Shown here piece after piece: positions 18,224 through 27,068 of a DNA stretch of 64,000 bases. Below the pieces are notes generated by a model that ran no database searches, was not told where the DNA came from, and was given only the letters and a program-made list of their open reading frames with translations. Position 1 is the first letter of the stretch, and every line of letters starts with the position of its first letter. The stretch spans positions 8,372,233 through 8,436,232 of the forward strand of contig CP036432.1 of the NCBI GenBank assembly GCA_007753675.1, given 5' to 3'. The position numbers were made by a program, and so were the translations under genes. The DNA comes from Stieleria magnilauensis. GTDB taxonomy: Bacteria > Planctomycetota > Planctomycetia > Pirellulales > Pirellulaceae.

Positions 18224-19545
18224 GTCGAATCAAAAAACACTCCGCGGAAATCGAACGCTCGCTCTTTGCAGGCGTGCTGATCGATCCATCAATGCTGGAC
18301 CGTGTTTGTGAGCTGACCACCGGTGCCCAATTCACCGATTCAGTTCTTGGACAGGCATTCGACCTCGTGGCTGACCGGTATGCGGCTCGCTTGCCGGTCA
18401 ACGATATCACCGTTCTCGTTCCGGAATTCCGAAAAGCGGGAATCCTGGATGCGTTGGGCGGCAGTGCGGGGCTCGCCAAGTTGGCGGCGGAAGCGCCCAC
18501 GGCGGCACACGTCATCTACCATGCCGGCGAGGTGAATCGTCTTTTCCGGCTCCGCAGAATTGCAGGACTCGTCAGTGAGATTGATTGCCAGCTCGATGAC
18601 CCGGCGGCAGATCCCGACGAACTCATTTCCAAGATCGAAGCCAAATCGATCGACGTCACGGCCCAGGGCCGCGACGAGGTTGTCTCGCTATCTGAAATGA
18701 TGATGCATCTTGCCGACAAGCTGGATGCGGATCGAGCCCAGGGCACGATCTCGGGTGTTCCCACGGGATTCGAGTCGGTGGACGAGACGACCGGGGGAAT
18801 GTTTGCCGGTGATTCCATTGTCCTGGCGGCGCGAACGTCGATCGGAAAGACGGCGATGGGGATGCAGATTGCGATGAACGCGGCAACTTCGGGACAAGTC
18901 GTCTTGGTCTTGTCGCTCGAAATGAAGGAGTTGCAGCTTGCCCAGCGGATCGCCGCGGGCCAGGTGGGCGTTTCCTTGGTTGACCAACGCACCGGAAACC
19001 ACACCTCGCAAGACAGCGATCGAATTCGTGATTTCGCTCACGTCCACCGCGAAACCCGACTCATGATCAAACCGGCTCGACGGGCCACGGTTGCGCAAAT
19101 CGGCGGATACGCTCGATCGGTCAAGGCAACGATCGGGTTGGACCTCATCGTCATCGACTACCTGCAACTGATCGCACCACGCGATCGCAGGCCCAACCGG
19201 ACGGAGCAGGTGACTGAGATCAGCAATGAGATCAAGACGCTGGCGACCGAGTTGGACATCCCGATCCTGTCGCTCGCACAGCTAAACCGGCAGGGCGAAG
19301 GCGAGGAGCCAAAGCTGTCCCACCTCCGCGAATCAGGAGCGATCGAACAAGACGCCGACGGTGTGTGGTTCCTTCACCGCCAACGTGATTCGGCCGAAAC
19401 TCAATTCATCATCGAGAAGAATCGGCAGGGACCGCGCGGCGTCGTCCAAATGGTGTTTGACGCAAATCGGTGCGAATTCCATGAACCGGTTGTGACGGAA
19501 CATCCCGGTTTCCACACCGAGTTTGAGTCATACGCATCAAGTTAA
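18220..19545 (+). CDS. Replicative DNA helicase, DnaB type
   Basis: A 441-residue DnaB-family helicase. The N-terminal DnaB domain (FAGVLIDPSMLDRV) is followed by the RecA-like ATPase with Walker A ARTSIGKTA (near residue 206), LSLEMKELQLAQRIAA, Walker B DLIVIDYLQLI and LSHLRESGAIEQDADGVWFLHR near the C-terminus. It is diverged from chromosomal DnaB and sits after a replication initiator, typical of phage or plasmid replication modules. The gene starts within the ATGA overlap with its upstream neighbour and is followed by hairpin repeats that may end transcription. Confidence 0.92.
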   Translation: MSRIKKHSAEIERSLFAGVLIDPSMLDRVCELTTGAQFTDSVLGQAFDLVADRYAARLPVNDITVLVPEFRKAGILDALGGSAGLAKLAAEAPTAAHVIYHAGEVNRLFRLRRIAGLVSEIDCQLDDPAADPDELISKIEAKSIDVTAQGRDEVVSLSEMMMHLADKLDADRAQGTISGVPTGFESVDETTGGMFAGDSIVLAARTSIGKTAMGMQIAMNAATSGQVVLVLSLEMKELQLAQRIAAGQVGVSLVDQRTGNHTSQDSDRIRDFAHVHRETRLMIKPARRATVAQIGGYARSVKATIGLDLIVIDYLQLIAPRDRRPNRTEQVTEISNEIKTLATELDIPILSLAQLNRQGEGEEPKLSHLRESGAIEQDADGVWFLHRQRDSAETQFIIEKNRQGPRGVVQMVFDANRCEFHEPVVTEHPGFHTEFESYASS

Positions 19546-19550
19546 AAAGT

Positions 19551-19650
19551 AACCCTCCCGTGTGCGGGAGGGTCGAGCGCAGCGAGGAGCATACGCCACA
19601 AGGTAAAGAAGTAACCCTCCCGTGTGCGGGAGGGTCGAGCGCAGCGAGGG
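19551..19650. repeat. Two direct copies of a hairpin repeat
   Basis: GTAACCCTCCCGTGTGCGGG is the start of an approximately 40-bp unit present at about 19551 and again at 19614. Each includes the perfect stem CCCTCCCG/CGGGAGGG followed by GTCGAGCGCAGCGAGG. This is a common type of dispersed planctomycete repeat and may terminate the upstream helicase operon. Confidence 0.8.
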
Positions 19651-20342
19651 GAGGGTTCCCGCGATTGATCATCCATCGTTGCCAACAATGTTGGCATCGC
19701 ACCAGCCCTCCTCGCTCCGAGCCCAAACACCTCCGCGACCACCCCAGAAGGTGAATCCAACTTCGATGGTGAACGCACAGCTTAACTTGATGCAAAAACT
19801 TTACTTGATGCGAAAGGGGGAGCGAGAATCAACACCCCTCTTTCCAGAGTGCCATTTCGTATCGCACGTTTAACGGATCGACGCACCGACACAAACGAAA
19901 AAAGTATGGAATGTTGACGTGAAGAAGCCCCGTGCGTTTGCCCGTATGCAATTTGCACCAACCGTCACGCGAAATCACTCGGTCTGAAATCCTGCTACAC
20001 CGCACCCCTGATAGGGGGCGGATTTTCGGCCCGATTGCGCGCGGATCTTCCCCGCAAAATTCGCGGGAAAGTTTTTCAAGAATCCCGCAAATAGTGGGCG
20101 ATGCCGGCGAATTGTCCACGTCGATGCGCAGCGGTAGCGCAAGACACGCGGCGGGGGCGATCGGTGCGCGTCGTGGTGGTGATCGGCCGCGGCGGTTTGG
20201 CGGTCCGCGCGTTGCTGCAGCTGCAGGCGGGGCGCGTACCGGTGGCGGTCCGCGCAGTGGGGGCAACGCTCGCGCAGAATCGCGAGAATCGGCCGCTAAC
20301 GGCCGCGGCGATTGTGGGGGCGGATGCATGGGACGCGCATAG
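19651..20342. other. Non-coding GC-rich stretch
   Basis: No supported gene. It contains a short direct repeat CTTGATGC-AAA near 19785-19815, A-rich sequence near 19895, and a very GC-rich block at 20100-20330 with several self-complementary pieces (for example GCTGCAGCTGCAG). It sits between a plus-strand operon end and the terminator of a minus-strand operon. It could hold a structured RNA or origin, but nothing specific is recognised. Confidence 0.4.
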
Positions 20343-20376
20343 AAAAACGGGGGAGCGTAGCCGATACGCTCCCCCG
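20343..20376 (-). terminator. Rho-independent terminator of the radC-gp88 operon
   Basis: On the minus strand an 11-12 bp perfect stem GGGGGAGCGTA/TACGCTCCCCC with a 5-nt loop is followed by GTTTTTC. It lies about 110 bases after the last gene of the minus-strand operon (20487). Confidence 0.85.
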
Positions 20377-20486
20377 TCAACGAAACGAGGGGGCGCATCG
20401 GCAACCGATCCAATCGGACCGGAAACCAACACGCCCCCAAGCGCTTGGGGTCTCCCCTATGGTTTGAAGCTAGCCGCGGCTAGCCG

Positions 20487-20645
20487 TTATTCCTCTTCGT
20501 CGTCACCCTCCCGGTAGTTACCGTTGATGGCATCGTCTACGTCGCGCTCCAGCTCTTCAGCTACTTCACGCGTTTCGGGCATCGTTTCGGGCGCGTCGAT
20601 GATGTGGCGCAGGAACACCGAAACGCGTTGCAGTAGATCTTTCAT
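20487..20645 (-). CDS. Tiny acidic protein of the minus-strand operon
   Basis: A 52-residue protein from the ATG at 20645 (MKDLLQRVSVFLRHI). The N-terminal half is an amphipathic helix; the C-terminal half is strongly acidic (EELERDVDD, ending EGDDEEE). The start overlaps the stop of the gp88-like gene by 4 bases (ATGA), supporting that it is real and translationally coupled. The charge pattern resembles phage DNA-mimic or chaperone-like small proteins, but no family is recognised. Confidence 0.65.
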   Translation of the reverse strand: MKDLLQRVSVFLRHIIDAPETMPETREVAEELERDVDDAINGNYREGDDEEE

Positions 20646-21382
20646 TGCTCTCTCTTGATTGCGAAACCGTTGCGACGTGCACGCGACTTTGCCGCGTTGG
20701 TCCCTTTCAACCGCAGACCGATGACCACGCCGCGGCCGTCGATTGCTGGAATTCGGATGTCGTGCTTGTCCCCGTCGATCACCGGCCATTGTCGGCCATG
20801 AATGCGGACCGATTCGGGTAGGTTTCCGATCCGTCCGGATTGCGGATGATAGTCGATGTCGAACACTTGGGCGACATTCCCACCGCGGCGCAAGTAACTT
20901 GCGATGGTGGCGGGATGGTGCTTTTCATGCCGGCTAAACGTCAATGCGTAGTTCGCGGGGAGCTCCCCCGCCAAGTAATCGCGAAACCGGGAGCGTATCT
21001 TCGTGTAATCGTAGAATTGAACCGTCGGCCATCGCTCGATGAGGTCAAACCATTCTAGATCACTCGCGACGTTCAACCGGATCGCCGGCGTCACGCGTTT
21101 ACGCTCCGCCAATCGCACAAGATTGACGATATCGCGGTTCAATTGGTCGATGAAAGATCGACGATGGCCGAACAACCATTGCGTGTCGCGCAGCGCCGCG
21201 TGGCGTGACGTCGACGAAACACGCAACCCGGCAAACCAGAGGACACACGACGCGGCGCAACCATTCGATGCGCCCGCGCATACGTTGTGCCCGGACAGAT
21301 TGTGCGGCGCGAGTGTCAATCCGGCTGACAAGTAGGGCAAACCGTTTAGCTTTTCAAGCTTGGCATTGGTGCGTAATAACAT
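20642..21382 (-). CDS. gp88-like phage protein
   Basis: A 246-residue protein from the ATG at 21382 (MLLRTNAKLEKLN). It matches the pattern of mycobacteriophage gene-product-88 proteins: N-terminal LPYLSAGLTLAPHNLSGHNVC followed by cysteine-containing AGASNGCAASCVLW, then an IRLNVASDLEWFDL segment and ending in a basic tail. The clustered Cys residues (C-x8-C-x3-C-like) may bind a metal. The function of this family is unknown. The start overlaps the stop of the RadC-fusion gene by one base (TAATG), and the tiny acidic gene follows with a 4-base overlap. Confidence 0.7.
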   Translation of the reverse strand: MLLRTNAKLEKLNGLPYLSAGLTLAPHNLSGHNVCAGASNGCAASCVLWFAGLRVSSTSRHAALRDTQWLFGHRRSFIDQLNRDIVNLVRLAERKRVTPAIRLNVASDLEWFDLIERWPTVQFYDYTKIRSRFRDYLAGELPANYALTFSRHEKHHPATIASYLRRGGNVAQVFDIDYHPQSGRIGNLPESVRIHGRQWPVIDGDKHDIRIPAIDGRGVVIGLRLKGTNAAKSRARRNGFAIKREQ

Positions 21383-22170
21383 TAGGCCGCCTCCCGAATG
21401 CTGGTTGCGCTGTCGGCACCGATCACGAGGTGATCTAGGACGTTGATGCCCAACGTTTTGCCGCATTCGGTCAATCGGTCCGTCACCGCGTGATCTTCGC
21501 GGCTAGGCGTGGTGTCGCCGGACGGGTGATTGTGAATCAGGATGATGGCCGAAGCGCTCGCAGCGATGGCCGCGCGGAACACTTCCCGCGGGTGCACGAG
21601 CGACGCGTCCAACGTCCCGCGGGTGATGCGTACCACGCCGGTCGGTCGGTGTTTCGTGTCTAACGTGACAATCGCGAATTCTTCGCAATCGCAACGGTCC
21701 GCGAAATAGTCGCGCAGCAATGCCGGCAGGGTATCGCATGCGATGCGGGTGGATGTGATCGGCGTTTCATAGCGGCCCGACCCCTCTTGAATCTTGGCCA
21801 GACGCGTTTCGAACACGGGGAGCGCGTTGGTTGTCTTGTTGCGCTGTCGACGTAGTTCGACGTTCAATAGCACGTTGCGTCGATCCCACGCGGCATAGCC
21901 GCGGATTCGGGACGCGTTGTTGGCCGGGGGCGCTTCGGTGATGGCGGGACGTTTGCCGCATGCGGCCGTGTAGGCTGCGATGAACGCGGCCGCGTCGCAA
22001 TCCTCTTCAAGGTAGGCGACCGAATCGCGGACGTAGCTGCAATGGCTGATGTCATTTTCCAATCGCAGCGCCACGATATCGGCCATCGGGACGCGTAGCC
22101 ACGCGTGGGACGGGTCGGACAAAAAACGGTAGCGGCGCTTCAAAAGACGCTTTCGGGTATCATCGTTCAC
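21382..22170 (-). CDS. RadC-type JAB-domain protein with an N-terminal extension
   Basis: A 262-residue protein from the GTG at 22170, chosen for the AGGAG ribosome site 9 bases upstream; a longer frame reaches 22203. Residues 1-115 form an unrecognised domain with a WLRVPMADIVALRLENDIS segment and an acidic YLEEDCDAAAF motif. The C-terminal half is the RadC/MPN (JAB) domain: GTLDASLVHPREVF, IILIHNHPSGD (the metal-binding His-x-His...Asp) and LGINVLDHLVIG. RadC-like JAB proteins are common on mobile elements; the activity is unproven, possibly metal-dependent cleavage or strand-annealing support. First gene of a three-gene minus-strand operon. Confidence 0.85.
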   Translation of the reverse strand: MNDDTRKRLLKRRYRFLSDPSHAWLRVPMADIVALRLENDISHCSYVRDSVAYLEEDCDAAAFIAAYTAACGKRPAITEAPPANNASRIRGYAAWDRRNVLLNVELRRQRNKTTNALPVFETRLAKIQEGSGRYETPITSTRIACDTLPALLRDYFADRCDCEEFAIVTLDTKHRPTGVVRITRGTLDASLVHPREVFRAAIAASASAIILIHNHPSGDTTPSREDHAVTDRLTECGKTLGINVLDHLVIGADSATSIREAA

Positions 22171-22949
22171 GGTTTGCACTCCTAGTAAGTGCGAGCAAGT
22201 CACCCGGCTAGCGTTGGCGCGCTTCCGGGTGGCGTTCTTTACACGCCGCGCGGCGTGTTTCCGCGGGCATCATCGGCCGAATCCGGCCCCCGTCAACAAC
22301 GCCCCACGCCGCGGCAGACGCGGCGAATCCCAAGCAATGCCGGCCATTCCCACCAAGCACCGGACGGGTCCTTCCGAGGGGGCGGGGGTGGCCATCGCGG
22401 GTTCCGCCTCGAACACCTCTCGCTGGCACGTGCAAAAAAGATCATCACCACCACCACCACCTTTTGAAATCCGTGACGGCCTGCCCACCTCATGCGATCA
22501 GGCACGTCCCCGGTGACGCGTCGGTGTACGCCACTCCAGCGACCAGGCGGACAGAGAAACTCGCCGCGGTTGCTCCAACCTCCGCAGTTTGTAGCTGATA
22601 GAGAAGAGCTTCTTTGCGTCGGCGTCCGTTCCCTTGTTCTGCCCCAATCGAGCGAAAACTGAGTCGCCGAGCCGTGCGTCGCCCGCGGGATGACTGGGCA
22701 TGTATCTCGCTTCGGTTTGCCCTCCTGGACAGCACGAGGCAGGACCACCTCCGAATCGTGCCAGCTCCGAGCTGAATTCACGATGCTATTCAACGGCAGA
22801 TCGGCCTGGCTGAGAGAATTCATCGTGATGACATGGGCAAAAATCCCAGGGGCGTTCCGGTGCCTCACGAATAGGAACGCAAATGCCCATCCGCCCCAGA
22901 TGATTTTCTGTGGATGTGGCTGCTACAGGGCGAGTCACTCAGTCGTGCA
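22171..22949. other. Non-coding or decayed stretch before the integron remnant
   Basis: No supported gene in about 780 bases. It includes a CACC microsatellite at 22446-22461 and GC-rich sequence. The minus strand from 22735 to 22490 shows an open frame without recognisable homology. This is the most likely place for the right end of the tRNA-Pro element, but no copy of the tRNA 3' end was found. Confidence 0.4.
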
Positions 22950-23226
22950 TCCTCTAAAAAAGGGGGCGACGCGATGCCGCCGCAACGACGGCCATCTGCG
23001 CCGGATATATCGAGTCGCCGCCAGGCCAACCGGTGCCACACGTCGAATCCCGCCGCACGAAATTCCGGGCGCAGCGGCCACTCACCTGTACCCGGCTCGT
23101 ATGCCGGTCGAACGCCTGCAGGACATTCCTGGGCACAACTCGCTTGAGTTAACACAACTCAACATTTTGGAGGACGAAACCGCAATCAACGGATCTCACA
23201 GCCCATTCGACCCGCTCATGGGCTAG
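22950..23226 (+). pseudogene. Decayed integron integrase (IntI) C-terminus
   Basis: The frame ending in TAG at 23224-23226 encodes a degraded tyrosine-recombinase C-terminus. Alignment by eye: RRNDGHLRRIYRVAARPTGA resembles the RRHHxHES..RAV..AVRRAGI helix of IntI; PPHEIPGAAATHL matches PHTFRHSFATHL with the catalytic RH lost; MPVERLQDIPGHNSLELTQ matches the RxxQELLGHxDxxTTQ block; and the end, GSHSPFDPL, matches the integron-specific GVRSPxDxL tail. The nucleophile Tyr is absent (QLN for QIY). The N-terminal half cannot be recognised upstream. Same strand as the cassettes, as described for the inverted integrons of Rhodopirellula and Treponema. Confidence 0.6.
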
Positions 23227-23285
23227 ACTAAATATCCGGCGCTCGCGCCGGAGAATTACTAGTTCTGCCGCCCAAGACAACGAAA

Positions 23286-23828
23286 ATGAGATTCTCACTT
23301 CGATCAGTGATGGTTGGCGTTGTTGTCGTGTCTTTAGCGATGGCTTGGGTGCGATACAAACTTCCGGTATGGCAAACTCAACGTAAGATCGATTCCGCGT
23401 ACTATGCCCTGGACGTGAATAATGACGCCGCCATTCGCGCCGGTTCATCGATCATGCTCAATATATCACAGGCAACGTTCGAGTCGCTTGAGCAAACGAA
23501 GTTGGTGGGGGCCTGGGTGAACGAACCAAATCGCACGTTGCACCTTGCAGCGCTTTCCAACGACTTCGACGCATCCGAAATTGAGATTCGAACTTTGGGC
23601 GGCGACGTGGTTTTCCTGCCAATTCCCGCTGAGCAACTTGCCGAGAGCGAAAAGCGTGAAAGACACACAATCGATCACCGTGTTTCTGTTGCTTTACCCG
23701 AAGGCATGAATGCAACGGATTTGTACGACCGAGCAGCTGTTCGCTACCGTGAGTCAGGATACGTGGTTTCAGGTTGGTTTCCAGTGTTCGCAATCTTCAC
23801 AGCGAATGGCAGAACCATGCGTTCCTGA
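23286..23828 (+). CDS. Membrane-anchored hypothetical protein
   Basis: A 180-residue protein with an N-terminal basic MRFSLRS and one TM segment (residues 8-23, VMVGVVVVSLAMAWVRY), a very common start in planctomycete proteins of the MRFSLRTLL type. The rest is a soluble, mainly beta domain with no recognised motif (LHLAALSNDFDASEIEIRTLGGDVVFLP). It is the first gene after the IntI remnant, separated by 60 bases holding a CCGGCGC-tc-GCGCCGG hairpin; it may be the first cassette or an ordinary gene. No attC was recognised after it. Confidence 0.7.
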   Translation: MRFSLRSVMVGVVVVSLAMAWVRYKLPVWQTQRKIDSAYYALDVNNDAAIRAGSSIMLNISQATFESLEQTKLVGAWVNEPNRTLHLAALSNDFDASEIEIRTLGGDVVFLPIPAEQLAESEKRERHTIDHRVSVALPEGMNATDLYDRAAVRYRESGYVVSGWFPVFAIFTANGRTMRS

Positions 23829-24371
23829 AAGAGTTTAGGCCTTTCGATTGATTTTCCATGCTTTTTCAACTTGATCGTGAGTGCGGATTCACGATAGGGG
23901 CGACAGCACCATCTTGGTGCCTTCGTTGTGGTTCGACTGACAGATGTTGTTGACGCTTTGAACGTCGATGGTTGGATCTGATTTCGGGCAGTTGCGGGTC
24001 GTTCTTTTCAGAGCCCTCAGCGTTGAAGACCCAGCGACCGCACCCCATACATTCCTTCGTGGGTCCCATCAATGCGTTTGCAATGATGCCTTGGCACGAT
24101 CGGCCAAGCACAGATTTTTCGATGCGATCCGCCCACCGCAATCCAAGGCTCCTAATCAGTGCAACGTTCGACTATCAGGCTGTGAAGTGAATCACAACGA
24201 GGTCGGATCTACACATGGTTCCGGGCGAATTGGATAGGGTGAGCAACTCGGGTCCACAAGACTTGTCACGGTTGTGTCAAGCAGCAGAGGCCGAGCCGAT
24301 GCCATCTCTGTTTCAAAGCTTCATGAGGCAAATTCGTGAGGGTGATGTATGAGTTGGGTTGTGAATTAGAT
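23829..24371. other. Non-coding flank of an IS110 element
   Basis: No supported gene. Part of this is probably the right non-coding end of the IS110-type element whose transposase ends at 24372. A minus-strand frame at 23866-24141 has no recognisable features. Confidence 0.4.
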
Positions 24372-25475
24372 TTAAGCTGCACGCTTGTTTCTTGTCTTCA
24401 ATTGACTTTTACGGCGAGCGATCATGGCGTCGCGGCATTCGGTGTAGGATTGTTTCTCAACGAGCATGTTCCGGATGATCACCGACATCCGTCGCATTAC
24501 CGCGGTCCGTGCGATACGACTTCCACGACGTGCACGAATCGGCTTGTACCACTGCTTCATGACAGGGTCGCGACGCAACACGTGTTGCGTGACTTGAGCG
24601 AGCAACCAACGCGCCATCGTGCTCCCCGTCTTGGTGATATGTCCGCGTCGCCCTTTGGCGTCCCCGCTGTCGCGAACACCGGGAGTCAATCCCCAGTAGT
24701 TTGCAAGGCTCTTGCCACGTGGGAAGCGTTTTGCATCACCGATACGACTGGCCAATGCCAGCGCGGAGTAGTATCCACATCCGGGGATGGTGCGAAGCAA
24801 TTCGACTTCTTCGATTCCCTGACCACGAGATACAATGGTTTCTTCGAGTGACTTCATTCGCGTCGTTAAGCGTTCGAATTCCCCGAGGTGATAGTCCATT
24901 TCAGTTCGATCCCACGAAGGTAGTTTGACCGTTTTTAGCCAGGCGATGGCCTTCAACGTCGGGAAGGTTTTGGTCGGCATAGACCACTGCAGGTTGTGAC
25001 GTCTGAGGATGTGTTTGATTTGATTGGTCGCACGGGTTCGCTGCCTCCCGGCTTGTTGCCGCAGTAAAGTGATGCGTTGGTTCTCGGCATCAATTGGAGA
25101 GGCGGCAATGACCTGTCGAACACCTCGAATCGGAATCCGATTGGCGATGCGCTCGCGATTGATCCACAGCAGTTCGCTGAGTGCGTGAGCGTCGCGGCGG
25201 TCTGTTTTTACTTTGGGCTTCTTCTCTGGTTGGATCAGAATGACTTCGGTGCATCCGAAGTTTGGCAGGGCCAGGAGCAGCCAATCGTTGAATCCACAGA
25301 CTTCGACAATCGCGAAATATCCATCTGCTTCGGCCCTGGATTTCAGTCCGTTAAAGAACTCCTCGAATCGTTTGGGCTCCGTGCTGACTTGGCGATTGAG
25401 GATGACGTTTCCGTCGGATCCACGAAGTGAAAGAGTGAGTTGCTTTGCGTGTTGATCGATTCCGAGGTACAACAT
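24372..25475 (-). CDS. IS110-family transposase (element 1)
   Basis: A 367-residue DEDD recombinase from the ATG at 25475 (MLYLGIDQHAKQL). The N-terminal RuvC-like DEDD domain starts with YLGIDQH (first Asp), continues with AIVEVCGFNDWLL and KTDRRDAHALSELL (later acidic residues). The C-terminal Transposase_20 domain has LLRTIPGCGYYSALALASRIGDAKRF and YWGLTPGVRDSG, with the catalytic serine region STMARWLL. IS110 elements have no terminal inverted repeats and are guided by a bridge RNA from their non-coding ends. The sequence is unlike the two other IS110 types in this window. An inverted repeat at 25480-25563 flanks its 5' side. Confidence 0.92.
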   Translation of the reverse strand: MLYLGIDQHAKQLTLSLRGSDGNVILNRQVSTEPKRFEEFFNGLKSRAEADGYFAIVEVCGFNDWLLLALPNFGCTEVILIQPEKKPKVKTDRRDAHALSELLWINRERIANRIPIRGVRQVIAASPIDAENQRITLLRQQAGRQRTRATNQIKHILRRHNLQWSMPTKTFPTLKAIAWLKTVKLPSWDRTEMDYHLGEFERLTTRMKSLEETIVSRGQGIEEVELLRTIPGCGYYSALALASRIGDAKRFPRGKSLANYWGLTPGVRDSGDAKGRRGHITKTGSTMARWLLAQVTQHVLRRDPVMKQWYKPIRARRGSRIARTAVMRRMSVIIRNMLVEKQSYTECRDAMIARRKSQLKTRNKRAA

Positions 25476-25479
25476 GGGT

Positions 25480-25563
25480 TCGGTTCTCCGAGAGGGACTT
25501 TGTATCAATTTGGGCTCGTGGGCTTAGCTCCCGATCACCCGACTCCCAGCATCTCGGAGAGCC
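25480..25563. ncRNA. Hairpin-forming 5' non-coding end of IS110 element 1, candidate bridge RNA region
   Basis: CGGTTCTCCGAGAG at 25480 pairs imperfectly with ATCTCGGAGAGCCG ending at 25563, directly upstream of the transposase start. Known IS110-group elements encode a structured bridge RNA in this position. No expression or loop assignment can be made from sequence alone. Confidence 0.35.
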
Positions 25564-25588
25564 GTTTTTTTGAACACCCAACTCTTTC

Positions 25589-25676
25589 ATCGAAATCGAT
25601 GCACCGGAGATCGCGAGCGAGCGTTACTCGAACTTGTTGAGTCTTCTGCGCGATCCCGGTGATCGCTACCTTTCCC
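25589..25676 (+). other. attC-like site upstream of the HEAT-like cassette (attC-a)
   Basis: Imperfect inverted repeat: the arm TCGATGCACCGGAGATCGCG pairs with CGCGATCCCGGTGATCGC, with one extra base, around a variable loop of about 32 nt. The AAC/GTT outer boxes are degenerate. Same geometry as the sites from 31 to 43 kb. Confidence 0.55.
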
Positions 25677-25781
25677 CCAATGAATGATGGACACTGAATG
25701 GTTTGCATCACGTCTAGCGTCGACTGACCGTCGATCGCAATGGTGGGCTGCCGTTCAACTGATGAACGCTGGGCCGGAAGC

Positions 25782-27068
25782 CACGACGATCGCACCAAAA
25801 TTAGGCTGCAAACAGGAGTTTCTCGAGGAATTCGCTGTTCCAGCCAGCGATTTTTCGCTTCCGCCTGAGGCTCTTCTTCCGAGTGTCTCGCTTGAGAAGC
25901 GTCGTCACAAACCGACGAGCAAAGCTCATGTTCGATGTCGCGTTCTTGGTTCGGAGCCGACTGGAGTCCTCATGAAACACGACATCGAGGACCCAGTGCA
26001 TGCTCTCTATACTCCAATGGCTACGAGCACAATTTGAGAATTCATGCACCCGCGCCGGTCGGCTCGAAATGTAGTAGCGAACATCGCTTGATTGCCGGTC
26101 ACCACGAGTCGTGCAAGTATTCGCTTGGCAGATACTTTTTGCTCCTTTCCACTGGTCGGTCAGTTCGCGAAGTGCTTTTGGAATTGGGCAGGTCGCATAG
26201 AAGCGTTCCTCTTCACGCGCGGCCTGCTTTCCTGTGGTCGTCATTGCCCGAACACCGTGGGCTGTGAGCCCATCGTTATGGGCCATCTCAAAGTGATCGG
26301 CGATGGCAGCACAGAGCTTGGGATGGTTGTCTTTGACAGCGAACAGATAGTCGCCACCTCCCTCGACGATCTTTTCAGCAATCGACTTTTGGCATCCCAT
26401 GGCATCGAGCGTCACGATCGAATTGCGTAAGTCGATTAGATCGAGCAATTCGGGAATTGCCGTGATTTCGTTGGACTTTGAGTCGACCTCGGTTTGCCCA
26501 AGCGTGACACCATTTGCGGTCGCCCAGGCACTGACGATATGAATCGCATCAGATTTCTCCGCATCGGTATAGGATCCGCGCACCGTCTTGCCATCGATCG
26601 CAACGTGAACGGGACGATTGTCGTCCTTGCTGGCGTGATCCCAATTAATCTCGCAGAGATGAGCGTGCCATTGAAGCAGCGCCTTCTGAAACTCGGCTGG
26701 TTTGATCAGGGACAACACTCGCGTGATGGTATCGTGAGACGGAATGCCGGCATCAAAGTCGGCGAATTTGGATAGCCAATCCAGTTTCTCACCACCGAAG
26801 CTTTCGATCTCATCAGGTCCGTCCGCGCCTGCGATGACCGCCGAGACAACCAAAAACAGAATCGAGTTAAGTGGATGGATTGTCCGGCCTGCGACTCGCG
26901 GGTCGCCGACCTGATCAAAACACTCGTGAAACACATCGATTTGGGAAGCCATTGCCATCTCCATAACAGGGCAGTGAAAAACCAGTCTGGCTGAATTTAT
27001 TGGCAGAGGGGTTCACTGAGGCAAGGCTTCGACGAATACTGAAACCAGATTTTGGTGCGATCGTCGTG
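25782..27068 (-). mobile_element. ISAs1-family insertion sequence, copy 1 (1287 bp)
   Basis: Perfect terminal inverted repeats CACGACGATCGCACCAAAA at both ends, flanked by a 10-bp target duplication GGCCGGAAGC (25772-25781 and 27069-27078). It carries one transposase on the minus strand. A second copy of identical length is at 57819-59105. Confidence 0.97.
25801..26964 (-). CDS. ISAs1-family transposase, copy 1
   Basis: A 387-residue DDE transposase of the ISAs1/H-repeat group. The N-terminal associated domain has VGDPRVAGRTIHPLNSILFLVVSAVIAGADGPDEIE; the catalytic core shows HVAIDGKTVRGSY (first Asp), VTLDAMGCQKSIAEKI (second Asp), DYLFAVKDNHP, and HWSIESMHWVLDVVFHEDSSR with the Glu. It cuts and pastes the 1287-bp element, and the family typically gives 8-10 bp target duplications, as seen here. 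The frame is intact, so it is probably active. The protein sequence reads the same as copy 2. Confidence 0.95.
   Translation of the reverse strand: MEMAMASQIDVFHECFDQVGDPRVAGRTIHPLNSILFLVVSAVIAGADGPDEIESFGGEKLDWLSKFADFDAGIPSHDTITRVLSLIKPAEFQKALLQWHAHLCEINWDHASKDDNRPVHVAIDGKTVRGSYTDAEKSDAIHIVSAWATANGVTLGQTEVDSKSNEITAIPELLDLIDLRNSIVTLDAMGCQKSIAEKIVEGGGDYLFAVKDNHPKLCAAIADHFEMAHNDGLTAHGVRAMTTTGKQAAREEERFYATCPIPKALRELTDQWKGAKSICQANTCTTRGDRQSSDVRYYISSRPARVHEFSNCARSHWSIESMHWVLDVVFHEDSSRLRTKNATSNMSFARRFVTTLLKRDTRKKSLRRKRKIAGWNSEFLEKLLFAA

Noticed and set aside
22171..22949. attR of the tRNA-Pro element (copy of the tRNA 3' end)
   Set aside because: No repeat of the T-arm/acceptor end (GTTCGAATCGTGTCGCCCC) could be found by eye here or elsewhere in the window; the right end of the element remains undefined.
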